A stretch of 64,000 nt of DNA from Clostridium sp. BJN0001 (GCF_022869825.1 NZ_CP094971.1:2145001-2209000); one strand, 5' to 3'; positions 19,509 through 29,201 are shown, numbered from the stretch's first letter. Translations and numbers: made by a program. The notes: generated by a model from the sequence alone, not told the origin.

Positions 19509-20225
19509 TTACTTAACGTTTAATATACTTAATTCTTCTTCTGATAATTCTCTATATTCACCTTCATCTAAATTTGGATCAAGATGAATGCTTCCAAATT
19601 CTTTTCTCTTAAGATAAATTACTTTTTTATCGACTGCTTCGAACATTCTTTTTACTTGATGAAATTTTCCCTCTTGAATTGTAACTAAAACTTCTGAACC
19701 ATTCTCTGATGCTTTTATTATTTTTAAATCTGCACTCATACACTTATATCCATCATCTAATGTGATACCTTTTTTAAACATAGCAATATCTTTTTCTGTT
19801 ACTTCTTTGTTAATCTTTGCATAATAAACCTTATCAATATGATTTTTAGGTGATATAAGCCTATGATTAAGTTCTCCATCGTTAGTTAATAAAAGAAGTC
19901 CAACTGTATCCTTATCAAGTCTTCCAACTGGAAATGGTTCAAATACTTGATGCTGTGCTTCTAATAAATCTACAACTGTTTCTTCATTATTATCAAATGT
20001 AGCAGATATTACACCTGCTGGCTTATTTAACATAAGATATATATACTTTTTATATATAACTCTCTCACCATTTATTTCTATTGATGATTTTAATGGATCA
20101 ATGCTCATTTTATTATTAGTTGCAACCTCACCATCAACATATACTATTCCCTTTTTTATAAAATTCTTAACATCTTTTCTGCTTCCATATCCTAGATTTG
20201 AAATTATTTTATCTAATCGTTCCAT
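19509..20225 (-). CDS. RsuA-family 16S rRNA pseudouridine synthase
   Basis: About 238 residues. An N-terminal S4 RNA-binding domain (MERLDKIISNLGYGSRKDVKNFI) is followed by the RsuA/RluB/E/F catalytic domain with the catalytic-Asp motif GRLDKDTVGLLLLTNDGE and the later EGKFHQVKRMFEA. It probably modifies U516 of 16S rRNA. The start at 20225 follows AAAGGA; an upstream ATG would add seven residues without a better site. Stands alone. Confidence 0.88.
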   Translation of the reverse strand: MERLDKIISNLGYGSRKDVKNFIKKGIVYVDGEVATNNKMSIDPLKSSIEINGERVIYKKYIYLMLNKPAGVISATFDNNEETVVDLLEAQHQVFEPFPVGRLDKDTVGLLLLTNDGELNHRLISPKNHIDKVYYAKINKEVTEKDIAMFKKGITLDDGYKCMSADLKIIKASENGSEVLVTIQEGKFHQVKRMFEAVDKKVIYLKRKEFGSIHLDPNLDEGEYRELSEEELSILNVK

Positions 20226-20323
20226 AAATATTCCTTTCTTCATCATAAATTAGTAAATTTTCAACTTTAATCATTGCCTCTTTATATTAAATCATAAATT
20301 CACAATTAAGTTAATAATAAAAA

Positions 20324-20351
20324 AGGCCCGCATATTTAAATGCGACAGCCT
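20324..20351 (-). terminator. Terminator of the lytic transglycosylase gene
   Basis: Hairpin with inner stem CGCAT/ATGCG and outer GGC/GCC followed by T6 on the minus strand, just after the transglycosylase stop. Confidence 0.65.
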
Positions 20352-20377
20352 AATTATTATATATCATATTCAATTTT

Positions 20378-21130
20378 TTATCCATTTTTCCTATTATTAT
20401 AGTCTGTAAGAACTGCTGGTACATAATTTCTAGTTTCAAGAGGCATTTTATAAAGATCTGCAGAACTTGTAACTCCTCTACTTTTCATTGTTCCTGCACC
20501 TGCGCTATACGCCATAAGACCAAGACTAAGATTTCCTCCGAACTGATCTATACAGTTTTTTAAAAGATGTGTTCCACCATCAACATTCTGATTTATATCA
20601 TAACCATTTGTTACTCCATATGCGCTAAAATTTGCAGGCATAAGCTGCATAAGTCCCTGTGCTCCTGCTGATGATGTAACATTTGGCTTAAAATTTGATT
20701 CATGATTAATTATTGATAAAATCAAGTTTTCATCAATTCCATATTTTTTAGATGCACTTTTTACAGCATTCATTATCTTTGACATATCAGCAGTATTTGA
20801 TTGACTATATGATTGTCCATAATACGCCGGCACCATTCCATTTACGATAAGGGGAAGATTCTCAAGGTTTATTCCCTCAGCACATTGTTGTTTTGCTCCG
20901 CTATGAACAAGTGGACTTCCTTCTTCTACTGCAGCTGATGAATTTGAATCACTTCCATTTTTTGAATCATTTAAAAGATTCTGCATTAAATATGCAAATG
21001 CTATATCTTGCACACCACTTGTATCACTATCCGATGATGTATCCGAGCTTGATGTAAGTTGTCTATTTCCCATCATTGATAATGCAAGTAGCTGCTCCTG
21101 AGACATGCCATTTAACTGAGTAATATCCAT
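20378..21130 (-). CDS. Lytic transglycosylase, SLT domain
   Basis: About 250 residues. A Ser/Asp-rich N-terminal half is followed by a C-terminal SLT domain (about residues 125-245) with the catalytic Glu in INHESNFKP, the GAQGLMQLMP motif and the AYSAGAG motif. It cleaves peptidoglycan. No signal peptide is visible, as in several clostridial and Bacillus homologues of this type. The ATG at 21130 follows GGAGG; an upstream ATG overlaps that site. Located between a repeat protein gene and the pseudouridine synthase. Confidence 0.88.
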   Translation of the reverse strand: MDITQLNGMSQEQLLALSMMGNRQLTSSSDTSSDSDTSGVQDIAFAYLMQNLLNDSKNGSDSNSSAAVEEGSPLVHSGAKQQCAEGINLENLPLIVNGMVPAYYGQSYSQSNTADMSKIMNAVKSASKKYGIDENLILSIINHESNFKPNVTSSAGAQGLMQLMPANFSAYGVTNGYDINQNVDGGTHLLKNCIDQFGGNLSLGLMAYSAGAGTMKSRGVTSSADLYKMPLETRNYVPAVLTDYNNRKNG

Positions 21131-21208
21131 TTTATCCTCCATAATATTTCAATACTTTTCTTATGTTTATTATAATATTTTTATCTATTTTTTGCAAAAC
21201 TATACAAA

Positions 21209-23281
21209 TTAATATACAGTAAATGATTCTTCTGCATAATCGTCATAATTTTTTGTGCTATAGAAATTTTTTGCAAGAACAAGAACTTTAAATTTACCTT
21301 TATCAAAAGGTATAAAAGTGTAATACTGCTTTTTACTATATGGCTGAACCTTTGTCCACTCATTTTTTTTCATTATATAAAATTCATATAATATATCGCA
21401 TCCTCCACAACTTTGTGCTTTTATTTCAATTTCATCATTAGATAAAAGTTTTTCATTATTTCCTCTTATATCTATTTTTGTATTTACAATAGGAAGACTT
21501 TCTTCAACATTTATAACAACTGTCTTTTTAGAATCAAATTCATTTCTACATTTAATATTTTTTGCATATATATCAAAAACATATTTTCCTGCTACTTTAG
21601 GAATAAATCTAAATTTTTTTGACATTTGATATTCTATCTCTTCTATTTTATTCTGATTAAAAGTTGTTTCATATCTAACTAAAGCTTCATTTGTATTTTC
21701 TATTATACATTCAATTTCAATTTCATCGCCTACAATAAAAGACTGTCTGCATGGAAGAATTATATAATCTATTTTTGCAGGAAGATACTTTAAAACATTT
21801 ATTTTTGCAACTGATTCACAATCATACTCTTTTTCACTATACTTATCTTTTGTCCTAATAACAACTTCATAATGTCCGCTTTCTTTTGGCGTAAATGTTA
21901 TCCAATTTTTTTTACTATATCTATAAAATTTTATCTTTTTATCATCTTGTTTTACTGAAAATTCATACTGAAGATGTGTTCCTCCTTCAGCCTTTACCAT
22001 AATATTTATTCTGTCACCTAAAACAGCTTGACTTCCTTTATCAACAAGTATCTCTTTTATTTTAGGAGATTTTATTCCCCTTTTTTCAATAAAAAATTCT
22101 TTGCTAAGTAAGGTTTCGCATTCCCCTTTATAATTTTCATTTTTAGCATATACTGTGATTTTATATTCACCTGCTTCTTTAGGCTGCCATAAAAAAACAT
22201 TACTTTGTGAATATCCAGAATCTTCTTTTATAATTCCATCAACATCAAATTTATATACTACTCTTCCTCCACCTTCTGAATAAACTTTAAACTTTATATC
22301 CATTCCAGTTGCCTGTGGAGATTCCTTGTCAGATTCAAGAGCTCTTATTTTTATATCTTCATATGGCTTTATCTCATAAAAAGCAATAGCTCTATCATCA
22401 TATTCCTTTTCAGATAGTAATTCTTTTGCTAAACAAAGCATTCTGTATTTACCAGGTTCATGCTCAACATACTTTACTGTATCTAATGTTGAATAATCTT
22501 GAATGCATGTTTTTTTCCCATCAAGAGTGATCTTGTAAAATTTATATAATACATCACTTTCACTCTTTTTTTCTATACCAACTTTAAATTCGACCTCATT
22601 TCCAGCAATAAGTTTTTTAGATAAAGACTTAAATTCTACGATTTGAATCTTCTGTTTTTCCTTTACATTAATCTTTATAATTTTATCCTCTTCAAAATTT
22701 TCTCCTGAAGACGACTTCTTACACTGTACAAGTATCTCATTTATTCCACAATTAGAAGGAACATATGATAAAATATTCGATGCATCATAATCTTTTAAAA
22801 GTTTCCATTCATCATTTTTCTTTATATAAAATCTATATAACATATTTTTTATATTATTACATCGTACAGTAATTACACATTTTTCCCCTTCATATGGTTC
22901 TTTATTATTAATATCAATCTTTTCAATACATACTTTTTCCTGAGTATCATTTTTATATGAACTAAGACTTTCTGCTTCTTTTTCAGTAATTTTAAATTTT
23001 TCTCTCCCAAGATACTCAATTGACGCATTCTCATCTTTTTGTTTCCCTTGTACCATTATCATATATTCCCCTTTCTCTTTAGGTATCCAAATACAGCTAT
23101 CCTTTTCTGAAAAGTCCTGTATAGTGCTCCAAACACCATTAAGCCCGCAAATAAATTTATACTCTAGCTGAATTTTATTTTCACTCTCATAGATAGCAGA
23201 AATTTTTATGCAGCTACCCTCTTTTTGGGGTATTTCTTTATCAAATAGTACATTCATTTCTTTTAATTCAAGTAAATCCAT
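21209..23281 (-). CDS. Seven-repeat Y_Y_Y (triple-tyrosine) domain protein
   Basis: A 690-residue protein made almost wholly of seven beta-rich repeats of about 95 residues. Each has the form Y-F ... W ... YS ... W/F-x-P-x-x-x-G-x-Y-x-x-x-V-x-AK. These match the triple-tyrosine (Y_Y_Y) Ig-like repeats otherwise found in two-component sensors. No enzyme domain, signal peptide or membrane helix is visible, so it is probably a cytoplasmic or non-classically exported binding protein. ATG after AGGAGG. Lies 78 bases upstream of the lytic transglycosylase in the same direction, so a cell-wall role is possible but inferred. Confidence 0.8.
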   Translation of the reverse strand: MDLLELKEMNVLFDKEIPQKEGSCIKISAIYESENKIQLEYKFICGLNGVWSTIQDFSEKDSCIWIPKEKGEYMIMVQGKQKDENASIEYLGREKFKITEKEAESLSSYKNDTQEKVCIEKIDINNKEPYEGEKCVITVRCNNIKNMLYRFYIKKNDEWKLLKDYDASNILSYVPSNCGINEILVQCKKSSSGENFEEDKIIKINVKEKQKIQIVEFKSLSKKLIAGNEVEFKVGIEKKSESDVLYKFYKITLDGKKTCIQDYSTLDTVKYVEHEPGKYRMLCLAKELLSEKEYDDRAIAFYEIKPYEDIKIRALESDKESPQATGMDIKFKVYSEGGGRVVYKFDVDGIIKEDSGYSQSNVFLWQPKEAGEYKITVYAKNENYKGECETLLSKEFFIEKRGIKSPKIKEILVDKGSQAVLGDRINIMVKAEGGTHLQYEFSVKQDDKKIKFYRYSKKNWITFTPKESGHYEVVIRTKDKYSEKEYDCESVAKINVLKYLPAKIDYIILPCRQSFIVGDEIEIECIIENTNEALVRYETTFNQNKIEEIEYQMSKKFRFIPKVAGKYVFDIYAKNIKCRNEFDSKKTVVINVEESLPIVNTKIDIRGNNEKLLSNDEIEIKAQSCGGCDILYEFYIMKKNEWTKVQPYSKKQYYTFIPFDKGKFKVLVLAKNFYSTKNYDDYAEESFTVY

Positions 23282-23364
23282 GAGCTACCCTCCTAAAACC
23301 AATATTAACATAATAATATCATTTCTGTATATTATTGTAAATTAATATTTTTCCTTTTACTTTC

Positions 23365-23370
23365 ATTATA
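23365..23370 (-). promoter_or_regulatory. Extended -10 promoter of the repeat protein gene
   Basis: TGGTATAAT on the minus strand 84 bases before the ATG, an extended -10 (TG-N-TATAAT) without a clear -35 box. Confidence 0.45.
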
Positions 23371-23514
23371 CCATTTTTATCCAAATAATAAATTATAAAT
23401 TGTAAAAGTAAATATAGAAGCGCTATTTATAAAATCGAAATCTTTTAACTTTTCTTTAGCCTTCTTTAATACAAACTCAAGTTTAGATATTTTCTAAATA
23501 TAATCTTCTCTTTA

Positions 23515-23528
23515 AAACGTTTACATAT
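23515..23528. promoter_or_regulatory. Possible cre (CcpA) site
   Basis: TTAAAACGTTTACA resembles the catabolite-responsive element with one mismatch in the outer position. It lies between the yaiI stop and the repeat protein promoter, not at a clear promoter, so its relevance is uncertain. Confidence 0.3.
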
Positions 23529-23545
23529 ATTTATAAAAATTTTTT

Positions 23546-23980
23546 TTATTTTGAAATTATTAATTTTTCAAGAACAGAATATAGTTTTTCATCATCTTCT
23601 TTAGTTCTCTTTTTAATTTTAGAACATTTTTTTCCTGCTTTTCTTCTTTTTAAAGATATATGTCTACTATATAACTTATCATCTATATTATCATCAGTAT
23701 ACATTTCACCTTTTGAATTAATCACTTTTGCATATTTTAAAAGGCACATAGCAGCAACTCCATAATCATCAGTTACTACAATATCATCTTTTAAAGTATT
23801 ATTTACAACATACATATCAACACTTTGGAAACCATTATCAACCATTTTTATATCTATATAGCTGCTACTATATAAATGAGAATAATCACAATAAAGTAAA
23901 GCGTATATAGAATATTTTTCTACTAATAATTCAATAATGGAGATGCCAGGACAGGCATCTCCGTCAATTATTATCTTCAA
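23546..23980 (-). CDS. YaiI/YqxD family protein (UPF0178, DUF188)
   Basis: A 144-residue protein of the YaiI/YqxD family with a PIN-like fold. Family motifs: the N-terminal IIIDGDACP, the QSVDMYVVNN segment and DDIVVTDDYGVAA. Biochemical role is not established; nuclease activity is suggested by the fold. The start codon is TTG placed directly after the pgi TAA with no spacer, so translation is probably coupled to pgi. Confidence 0.85.
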   Translation of the reverse strand: MKIIIDGDACPGISIIELLVEKYSIYALLYCDYSHLYSSSYIDIKMVDNGFQSVDMYVVNNTLKDDIVVTDDYGVAAMCLLKYAKVINSKGEMYTDDNIDDKLYSRHISLKRRKAGKKCSKIKKRTKEDDEKLYSVLEKLIISK

Positions 23981-25333
23981 TTATTTTAATCTAGCTTCAA
24001 GAGCTTCTTTCATATCTTCGTATCCTGGTTTTCCAAGTAATCCGAACATATTCTTCTTATAAGCTTCAACTCCTGGTTGATTGAATGGATTTACTCCTAA
24101 AAGATATCCACTAATTCCACATGCTTTTTCGAAGAAATAAACCATATATCCAAAGTAATATGGTGTAAGTTCTGGAACATTTAATACGATATTAGGAACT
24201 CCTCCATCGTTATGAGCTAATAATGTACCTTCAAATGCTTTCTTATTAACAAAATCCATAGTCTTTCCAGCTAAGAAGTTTAATCCATCTAAATTGTCTT
24301 TATCTTCTCCAATTTCTATTTCATACTTAGCCTTCTCAACATTGATTACTGTTTCGAACATTATTCTTCTTCCCTGTTGTATATACTGTCCCATTGAATG
24401 AAGATCAGTTGTGAAATCAACACCTGCTGGGAATAATCCCTTATTATCTTTTCCTTCTGATTCTCCATAAAGTTGTTTCCACCATTCATTGAAATAATGA
24501 AGTGCTGGTTCATAATCAACTAAAATTTCAATTTCTTTTCCTTTATTGTAAAGGCAGTTTCTTACTGCTGCATATTTATAAGCATCATTTTCTTCAACTG
24601 ATGGAGTATCATATGCTTTTCTTGAATCCTGAGCACCTTTCATCATTTCATCGATATCAATACCAGCTGCTGCTATAGGTAATAAACCAACTGCAGTTAA
24701 AACTGAATATCTTCCTCCAACATCATCAGGTACTACAAAAGTTTCATATCCTTCAGCATCAGCTAAAGTCTTTAAAGCTCCCTTTTTCTTATCAGTTGTA
24801 GCATAGATTCTCTTTCTTGCTTCATCTAAACCATATTTTTTCTCAACATATGCTCTTAAAATTCTAAATGCTACTGCAGGTTCTGTAGTAGTTCCTGATT
24901 TAGAAATTACATTTAAGCTTACGTCTTTTCCATCTATTGCTTTTATAAGTTCTGTCATATATGTAGAACTTATGTTATTTCCTACATAAAAAATCTTTGG
25001 TGCTGTTCTTTTATCATCATCTAAAGAATTGTGAAAATTGCTTGTAAGCATTTCTATTGCTGCTCTTGCTCCAAGATATGAACCACCAATTCCGATTACT
25101 ATTAAAACATCAGAATCCTTTTTAATCTTTTCTCCTGCTTTTTTAATTCTTGCAAATTCTTCCTTATCATAATTAACAGGTAAGTCAATCCATCCTAAGA
25201 AATCGCTTCCTGCTCCAGTTGCGTTATGTAATTTTTCATGAGCTGACTTAACCATGTCATTCATGTTCTTGATTTCTTCTTCATTTAAAAATGACATAGC
25301 CTTTGATAAATCTAGTGATAATCCTTTACTCAT
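23981..25333 (-). CDS. pgi: Glucose-6-phosphate isomerase
   Basis: A 450-residue cytoplasmic isomerase converting glucose-6-P and fructose-6-P. The conserved [22 protein letters not shown] and [11 protein letters not shown] phosphate-binding segments and the catalytic Glu region (YGESEGK) are present. The short 450-residue form is typical of Gram-positive Pgi. Forms an operon with the following yaiI-type gene. Confidence 0.97.
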   Translation of the reverse strand: MSKGLSLDLSKAMSFLNEEEIKNMNDMVKSAHEKLHNATGAGSDFLGWIDLPVNYDKEEFARIKKAGEKIKKDSDVLIVIGIGGSYLGARAAIEMLTSNFHNSLDDDKRTAPKIFYVGNNISSTYMTELIKAIDGKDVSLNVISKSGTTTEPAVAFRILRAYVEKKYGLDEARKRIYATTDKKKGALKTLADAEGYETFVVPDDVGGRYSVLTAVGLLPIAAAGIDIDEMMKGAQDSRKAYDTPSVEENDAYKYAAVRNCLYNKGKEIEILVDYEPALHYFNEWWKQLYGESEGKDNKGLFPAGVDFTTDLHSMGQYIQQGRRIMFETVINVEKAKYEIEIGEDKDNLDGLNFLAGKTMDFVNKKAFEGTLLAHNDGGVPNIVLNVPELTPYYFGYMVYFFEKACGISGYLLGVNPFNQPGVEAYKKNMFGLLGKPGYEDMKEALEARLK

Positions 25334-25405
25334 CTAATACTACCTCCATAAAAATTTTTCTTTTTATATTATAGCATATTATTTCATATAATATTAACTA
25401 TGCTA

Positions 25406-25699
25406 TTACTTTTTTTCTTTATTATACTTATCAATTATAATTTTTGCTGTTTCAATATCTATTTTAGAATCAACAGCAAGACCTTTTATAAATTTTAAAA
25501 ATGGCTCTTCTTTTTTATTCTCATTAAGTTCAATCTTAGATATAAGCTTATCAAGTCTAAGTCTTACAGTAGGATATGAAACATTATAAAATAGTGCAAT
25601 CTCTTTTAGAGAACCTGATTTTAAGATAAAATTTTTTAAAAAATTTATATCTTCATCGCTAAGCGCTAGTAACCACTTAGGTATTTTATCTATTTCCAT
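25406..25699 (-). CDS. DUF2089-type HTH protein
   Basis: A 97-residue protein with the DUF2089 core (PKWLLALSDEDINFLKNFIL ... SGSLKEIALFYNVSYPTVRLRLDKLI), which contains a helix-turn-helix. The usual N-terminal zinc ribbon of longer members is absent. It is probably a small transcription regulator. It follows a small membrane protein gene by 35 bases, a pairing often seen for this family. Confidence 0.75.
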   Translation of the reverse strand: MEIDKIPKWLLALSDEDINFLKNFILKSGSLKEIALFYNVSYPTVRLRLDKLISKIELNENKKEEPFLKFIKGLAVDSKIDIETAKIIIDKYNKEKK

Positions 25700-25734
25700 T
25701 TTACTTTCCCTCTCAATTCACAATAATAAATAAA

Positions 25735-26013
25735 TTATAAATCTTTTGCTTTCATTTTTTCCAATTCTTTTTTCTTATTTCTTTTTACTTTTTCTCTTCC
25801 TTCAGTCCATATTGAAATAAGTACCAAAAATCCAATTACAGATTGATATGTCATTTTTCCTATAAAATCATTATCTATAATCTGCATTGTAATGAGAAAT
25901 ATACCAAATAATACTGGTAATATTGCTCCAAAAAGTACACTTTTTCTTGTACTTAAAAAATACTGTCCACCACATACAAATAAAGTTATTAAAATTGTTA
26001 TAATAATTCTCAT
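25735..26013 (-). CDS. Small membrane protein beside the DUF2089 regulator
   Basis: A 92-residue protein with three hydrophobic segments (about residues 3-18, 26-46 and 55-70) and a Lys-rich cytoplasmic tail. Good AAGGAG. No named family recognised. It is co-transcribed with the DUF2089 gene. Confidence 0.65.
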   Translation of the reverse strand: MRIIITILITLFVCGGQYFLSTRKSVLFGAILPVLFGIFLITMQIIDNDFIGKMTYQSVIGFLVLISIWTEGREKVKRNKKKELEKMKAKDL

Positions 26014-26172
26014 TTTTTATTACTCCTTAAGCATTTACTTTAACAATATTTATTATATGCTTAATATTATTAAATTCAATATTTATATATATTAAATTAA
26101 TCTTAATTATATTAAATGTAAAAAAAATAATCATGGAAAAATACATTCTCCATGATTATAAAAATTCATTTT

Positions 26173-28698
26173 TTAATAAACTATCTTATATCCTGCACTC
26201 TCTATAACTTTAATGAATTCTTCTTTTTTTATATCTCTATCTGATTCAACAAAAGCTTTATTTTTATCTAATTCTACATTTACGCTTTTTACTCCGTTTA
26301 TACCATTTAGAGCATCCTCTACATGTTTTTTACAATGCTCACACATCATTCCTTCAATATTTAATTCATACTTCATATTATTTTTCTCCTCTTTCCTATT
26401 TTCAAAATGTTCAAATTTTAAATTTCTAAGACGCAGTGCATTTAATACAACACATACACTGCTCATACTCATAGCTGCAGCTCCTATCATAGGGCTTAGT
26501 TTTATTTGAAATAACGGATATAAAACTCCTGCTGCAAGTGGAATAGAAATTACATTATAAAATAATGCCCAAAATAAATTTTCTTTTATATTTTTAATAA
26601 CAGAACTGCTAAGTTTTATACATGATACTGCATCTAAAAGATCATTTCTTATAAGAACAGCATCAGCGCTTTCTATAGCTATATCTGTTCCACTTCCAAT
26701 CGCTATTCCTACATCTGCTCTTGCAAGTGCAGGTGCATCATTAATTCCATCACCTATCATTGCAACTTTATGACCTTTTTTCTGTATTTCTGATACATGT
26801 TTTTCTTTATCTTCAGGCAGAACCTCTGCTATTACGTTATCTACATCTATTCTTTTTTTAACTGCCTCTGCAGTTTTTTTATTATCTCCTGTAAGCATTA
26901 CTACATTCATTTTCATTTTCTTTAAAAGTTTTATTGCTTTTCTGCTTGACTCTTTTTCAACATCAGCAATCGCAATAATTCCTAATACTTCTTTTTCATC
27001 AGCTAATATTATCGGAGTTTTTCCCTGATTCGCAAATTTATTTACAAAAAATATAACATTTTCTTTATATATATTCTTTTCTTCAATAAGTGCGGTATTT
27101 CCCAGGTAATAACTCTTTCCATAAATAGCTGCTTCTATTCCTTTACCAGGAATATTATTAAATGAATCGATTTTATATTTTTCTATTTTTTTCTCTTTAG
27201 CATACTTAATTACTGCTTTTGCTAAAGGATGTTCACTTCCATTTTCAATTCCTGCACAAATTTTAAGTATACTTTCTTCATCAAGTTTTAATGAAATAAT
27301 ATCAGTTACCTCTGGTTTTCCTTCAGTTATAGTTCCAGTCTTATCAAGAACTACAGTATCAACTTCATGTGCTTTTTGAAGTATTTCACCTGATTTTATA
27401 AGTATTCCATTTTCTGCACCTTTACCTGTACCAACCATAATCGCAACAGGTGTAGCAAGACCAAGTGCACATGGACAAGAAATAACCAAAACAGATATTG
27501 CAGTTGAAAGTGAGAATTCAAGAGTAGCACCACTTATAATCCATATTATAAAAACTAAAATTGATATTGATATTACAGCAGGTACAAATATCCCTGCTAC
27601 TTTATCTGCAAATTCTGCAATAGGTGCTTTACTTGCACTAGCTTCATCAACAAGTTTTATTATTTTACTTATTGTTGAATTTTCAGAAACCTCTTCTGCT
27701 TTTACCTTTATAAATCCTGTCTTATTTATTGATGCTGATATTACTTTATCTGAAACTTTTTTAAATACAGGAATGCTTTCCCCTGTAACTGCCGACTCAT
27801 CTATATCTGCTGTTCCATATATGATAATGCCATCTGCTGGAATACTTTCTCCCGGTTTTACTAGAATAGTATCACCTTTTGAAAGTTCTTCTATAGGAAT
27901 TACTTTTTCTTTTCCATTAACTTCTATTGTTGCTCTCTTTGGAGCTAAATCCATAAGCTTTCTTACTGCTTCACTCGTTTTCCCTTTTGATTTTGCTTCT
28001 AAATATTTACCAAGACTAATTAAAGTTACTATCATTGCTGCGGATTCAAAATATAAATCTTTTCTATATAAATTTACAATATCTATATATCCATATCCAA
28101 AGCCGTACCCTATCTTAAATATGGCAAATATTCCATAAACAATTGATGCACCTGATCCAAGTGCAACAAGGCTATCCATATTAGGACTTCTATTTAAAAG
28201 ATTCTTAAATCCATTTTTAAAATATTTTTTATTTATATATATAATTGGAATAAGAAGAATAAACTGCGTAAATGCAAAAGTAATAGAATTTTTATATCCA
28301 TAAAAAATATTCTGCATAAATACTGGCGGATTACTTGAGAAAATGTGAAAAATCATTTCACCCATAGATATAAACATAAGTGGAATTAAAAACACAAAAG
28401 AATAAATTAGATTTTTCTTCATATTTTTTATTTCATCATTAGAATTATTTTTTTTTGCATCTTTCTTTATAGATGTACCATTTTTATCATAAAGAGACGC
28501 TCCATATCCTGAATCTATTACATTTTGAATTATCTTTTCCTCATTTAATATATTTTCATCAAATTCGGTATTCATAGTTCCTGTCAATAAATTTACGCTT
28601 ACTTTTTTAACTCCATCTAAATTTTTAACACATTTTTCAACTCGTGAAGAGCAGGCACTACATGTCATTCCAGTAATAATAAATTTTTCTTTTTTCAT
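26173..28698 (-). CDS. copA: Copper-exporting P-type ATPase CopA with C-terminal CopZ-like domain
   Basis: An 841-residue P1B ATPase that pumps Cu(I) out of the cell. Order: N-terminal HMA domain (GMTCSAC near residue 10), membrane helices, TGES actuator motif, CPC metal site (ISCPCALGLATP), DKTGT phosphorylation site, HP motif (GSEHPLAKA), GDGINDAPAL, last helices. A second HMA domain (IEGMMCEHC) occupies the last 67 residues, unusual because the copper chaperone CopZ is normally a separate protein. An in-frame ATG at 26376 with its own AGAGGAG suggests it can also be made alone. Follows csoR by 11 bases; induced with it by copper. Confidence 0.95.
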   Translation of the reverse strand: MKKEKFIITGMTCSACSSRVEKCVKNLDGVKKVSVNLLTGTMNTEFDENILNEEKIIQNVIDSGYGASLYDKNGTSIKKDAKKNNSNDEIKNMKKNLIYSFVFLIPLMFISMGEMIFHIFSSNPPVFMQNIFYGYKNSITFAFTQFILLIPIIYINKKYFKNGFKNLLNRSPNMDSLVALGSGASIVYGIFAIFKIGYGFGYGYIDIVNLYRKDLYFESAAMIVTLISLGKYLEAKSKGKTSEAVRKLMDLAPKRATIEVNGKEKVIPIEELSKGDTILVKPGESIPADGIIIYGTADIDESAVTGESIPVFKKVSDKVISASINKTGFIKVKAEEVSENSTISKIIKLVDEASASKAPIAEFADKVAGIFVPAVISISILVFIIWIISGATLEFSLSTAISVLVISCPCALGLATPVAIMVGTGKGAENGILIKSGEILQKAHEVDTVVLDKTGTITEGKPEVTDIISLKLDEESILKICAGIENGSEHPLAKAVIKYAKEKKIEKYKIDSFNNIPGKGIEAAIYGKSYYLGNTALIEEKNIYKENVIFFVNKFANQGKTPIILADEKEVLGIIAIADVEKESSRKAIKLLKKMKMNVVMLTGDNKKTAEAVKKRIDVDNVIAEVLPEDKEKHVSEIQKKGHKVAMIGDGINDAPALARADVGIAIGSGTDIAIESADAVLIRNDLLDAVSCIKLSSSVIKNIKENLFWALFYNVISIPLAAGVLYPLFQIKLSPMIGAAAMSMSSVCVVLNALRLRNLKFEHFENRKEEKNNMKYELNIEGMMCEHCKKHVEDALNGINGVKSVNVELDKNKAFVESDRDIKKEEFIKVIESAGYKIVY
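26376..26396 (-). promoter_or_regulatory. Internal ribosome-binding site and ATG for a CopZ-like product
   Basis: Inside copA, GGAAAGAGGAG (26386-26396) lies 9 bases before an in-frame ATG (26374-26376). Initiation there would give a free 67-residue HMA copper chaperone. Confidence 0.5.
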
Positions 28699-28709
28699 TT
28701 AAACCTCCT

Positions 28710-29030
28710 TTATTTAATCAATTTTTTAAATATAAACTCAAGTTCATCTAACGTTTCATCATTTCCTTTTTTTATATCATTAACTACACAATGACGCATA
28801 TGCGAATTTAAAAGTACCCTATTAAATGAATTAAGAGCAGAACTTGCCGCACTTACCTGATTCATTATATCTATACAGTATCTTTCATCTTCTACCATCT
28901 TCATTATGCCCCTTACCTGTCCCTCTATTTTCTTTAATCTTACAATTAAATCTTTGTATTCTTTATCATTTCTCTTTGTACTTTTTCCTTTTGATATACA
29001 CTCCATGCATTTGCATTCTTTATCTTTAAT
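28710..29030 (-). CDS. csoR: Copper-sensing repressor CsoR
   Basis: All-helical CsoR/RcnR family repressor of about 106 residues that leaves its operator when it binds Cu(I). The Cu ligands are visible: Cys in DERYCIDIMNQ, then His-x-x-x-Cys in SHMRHCVV. An ATG exists at 29006, but it has no ribosome-binding site. An in-frame AUU at 29030 lies 8 bases from a perfect AGGAGG and adds a Cys-rich N-terminus (KECKCMEC), a feature I associate with clostridial homologues. I therefore place the start there, with moderate confidence. First gene of csoR-copA. Confidence 0.9.
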   Translation of the reverse strand: MKDKECKCMECISKGKSTKRNDKEYKDLIVRLKKIEGQVRGIMKMVEDERYCIDIMNQVSAASSALNSFNRVLLNSHMRHCVVNDIKKGNDETLDELEFIFKKLIK

Positions 29031-29046
29031 ATTAATCGCCTCCTTT

Positions 29047-29066
29047 TATACCCCCCCTAGGGTATA
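29047..29066. promoter_or_regulatory. CsoR operator
   Basis: The G/C-centred near-palindrome TATACCCCCCCTAGGGTATA overlaps the predicted +1 of csoR, 5 bases after the -10 box. The run of C and G with TAT ends matches known CsoR operators. Confidence 0.7.
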
Positions 29067-29071
29067 TTTGT

Positions 29072-29100
29072 ATTATAGAATTTTATAAAATAAATGTCAA
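29072..29100 (-). promoter_or_regulatory. csoR-copA promoter
   Basis: Fully consensus TTGACA (29095-29100), 17 bases, TATAAT (29072-29077) on the minus strand. Such a strong promoter would need tight repression. Confidence 0.85.
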
Positions 29101-29130
29101 ATATCATTTATTTTATCCTAATAAAAATAA

Positions 29131-29162
29131 AAATGGCTGCCGCTTATATCGGTCAGCCATTT
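29131..29162 (-). terminator. Terminator of the amylase gene
   Basis: Inverted repeat AAATGGCTG / CAGCCATTT with an inner CCG/CGG pair and T-rich tails, 40 bases after the amylase stop. Confidence 0.8.
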
Positions 29163-29201
29163 ATTTTTAGGTTCTGCATATAGTCATAAAATTATTCACA
29201 T

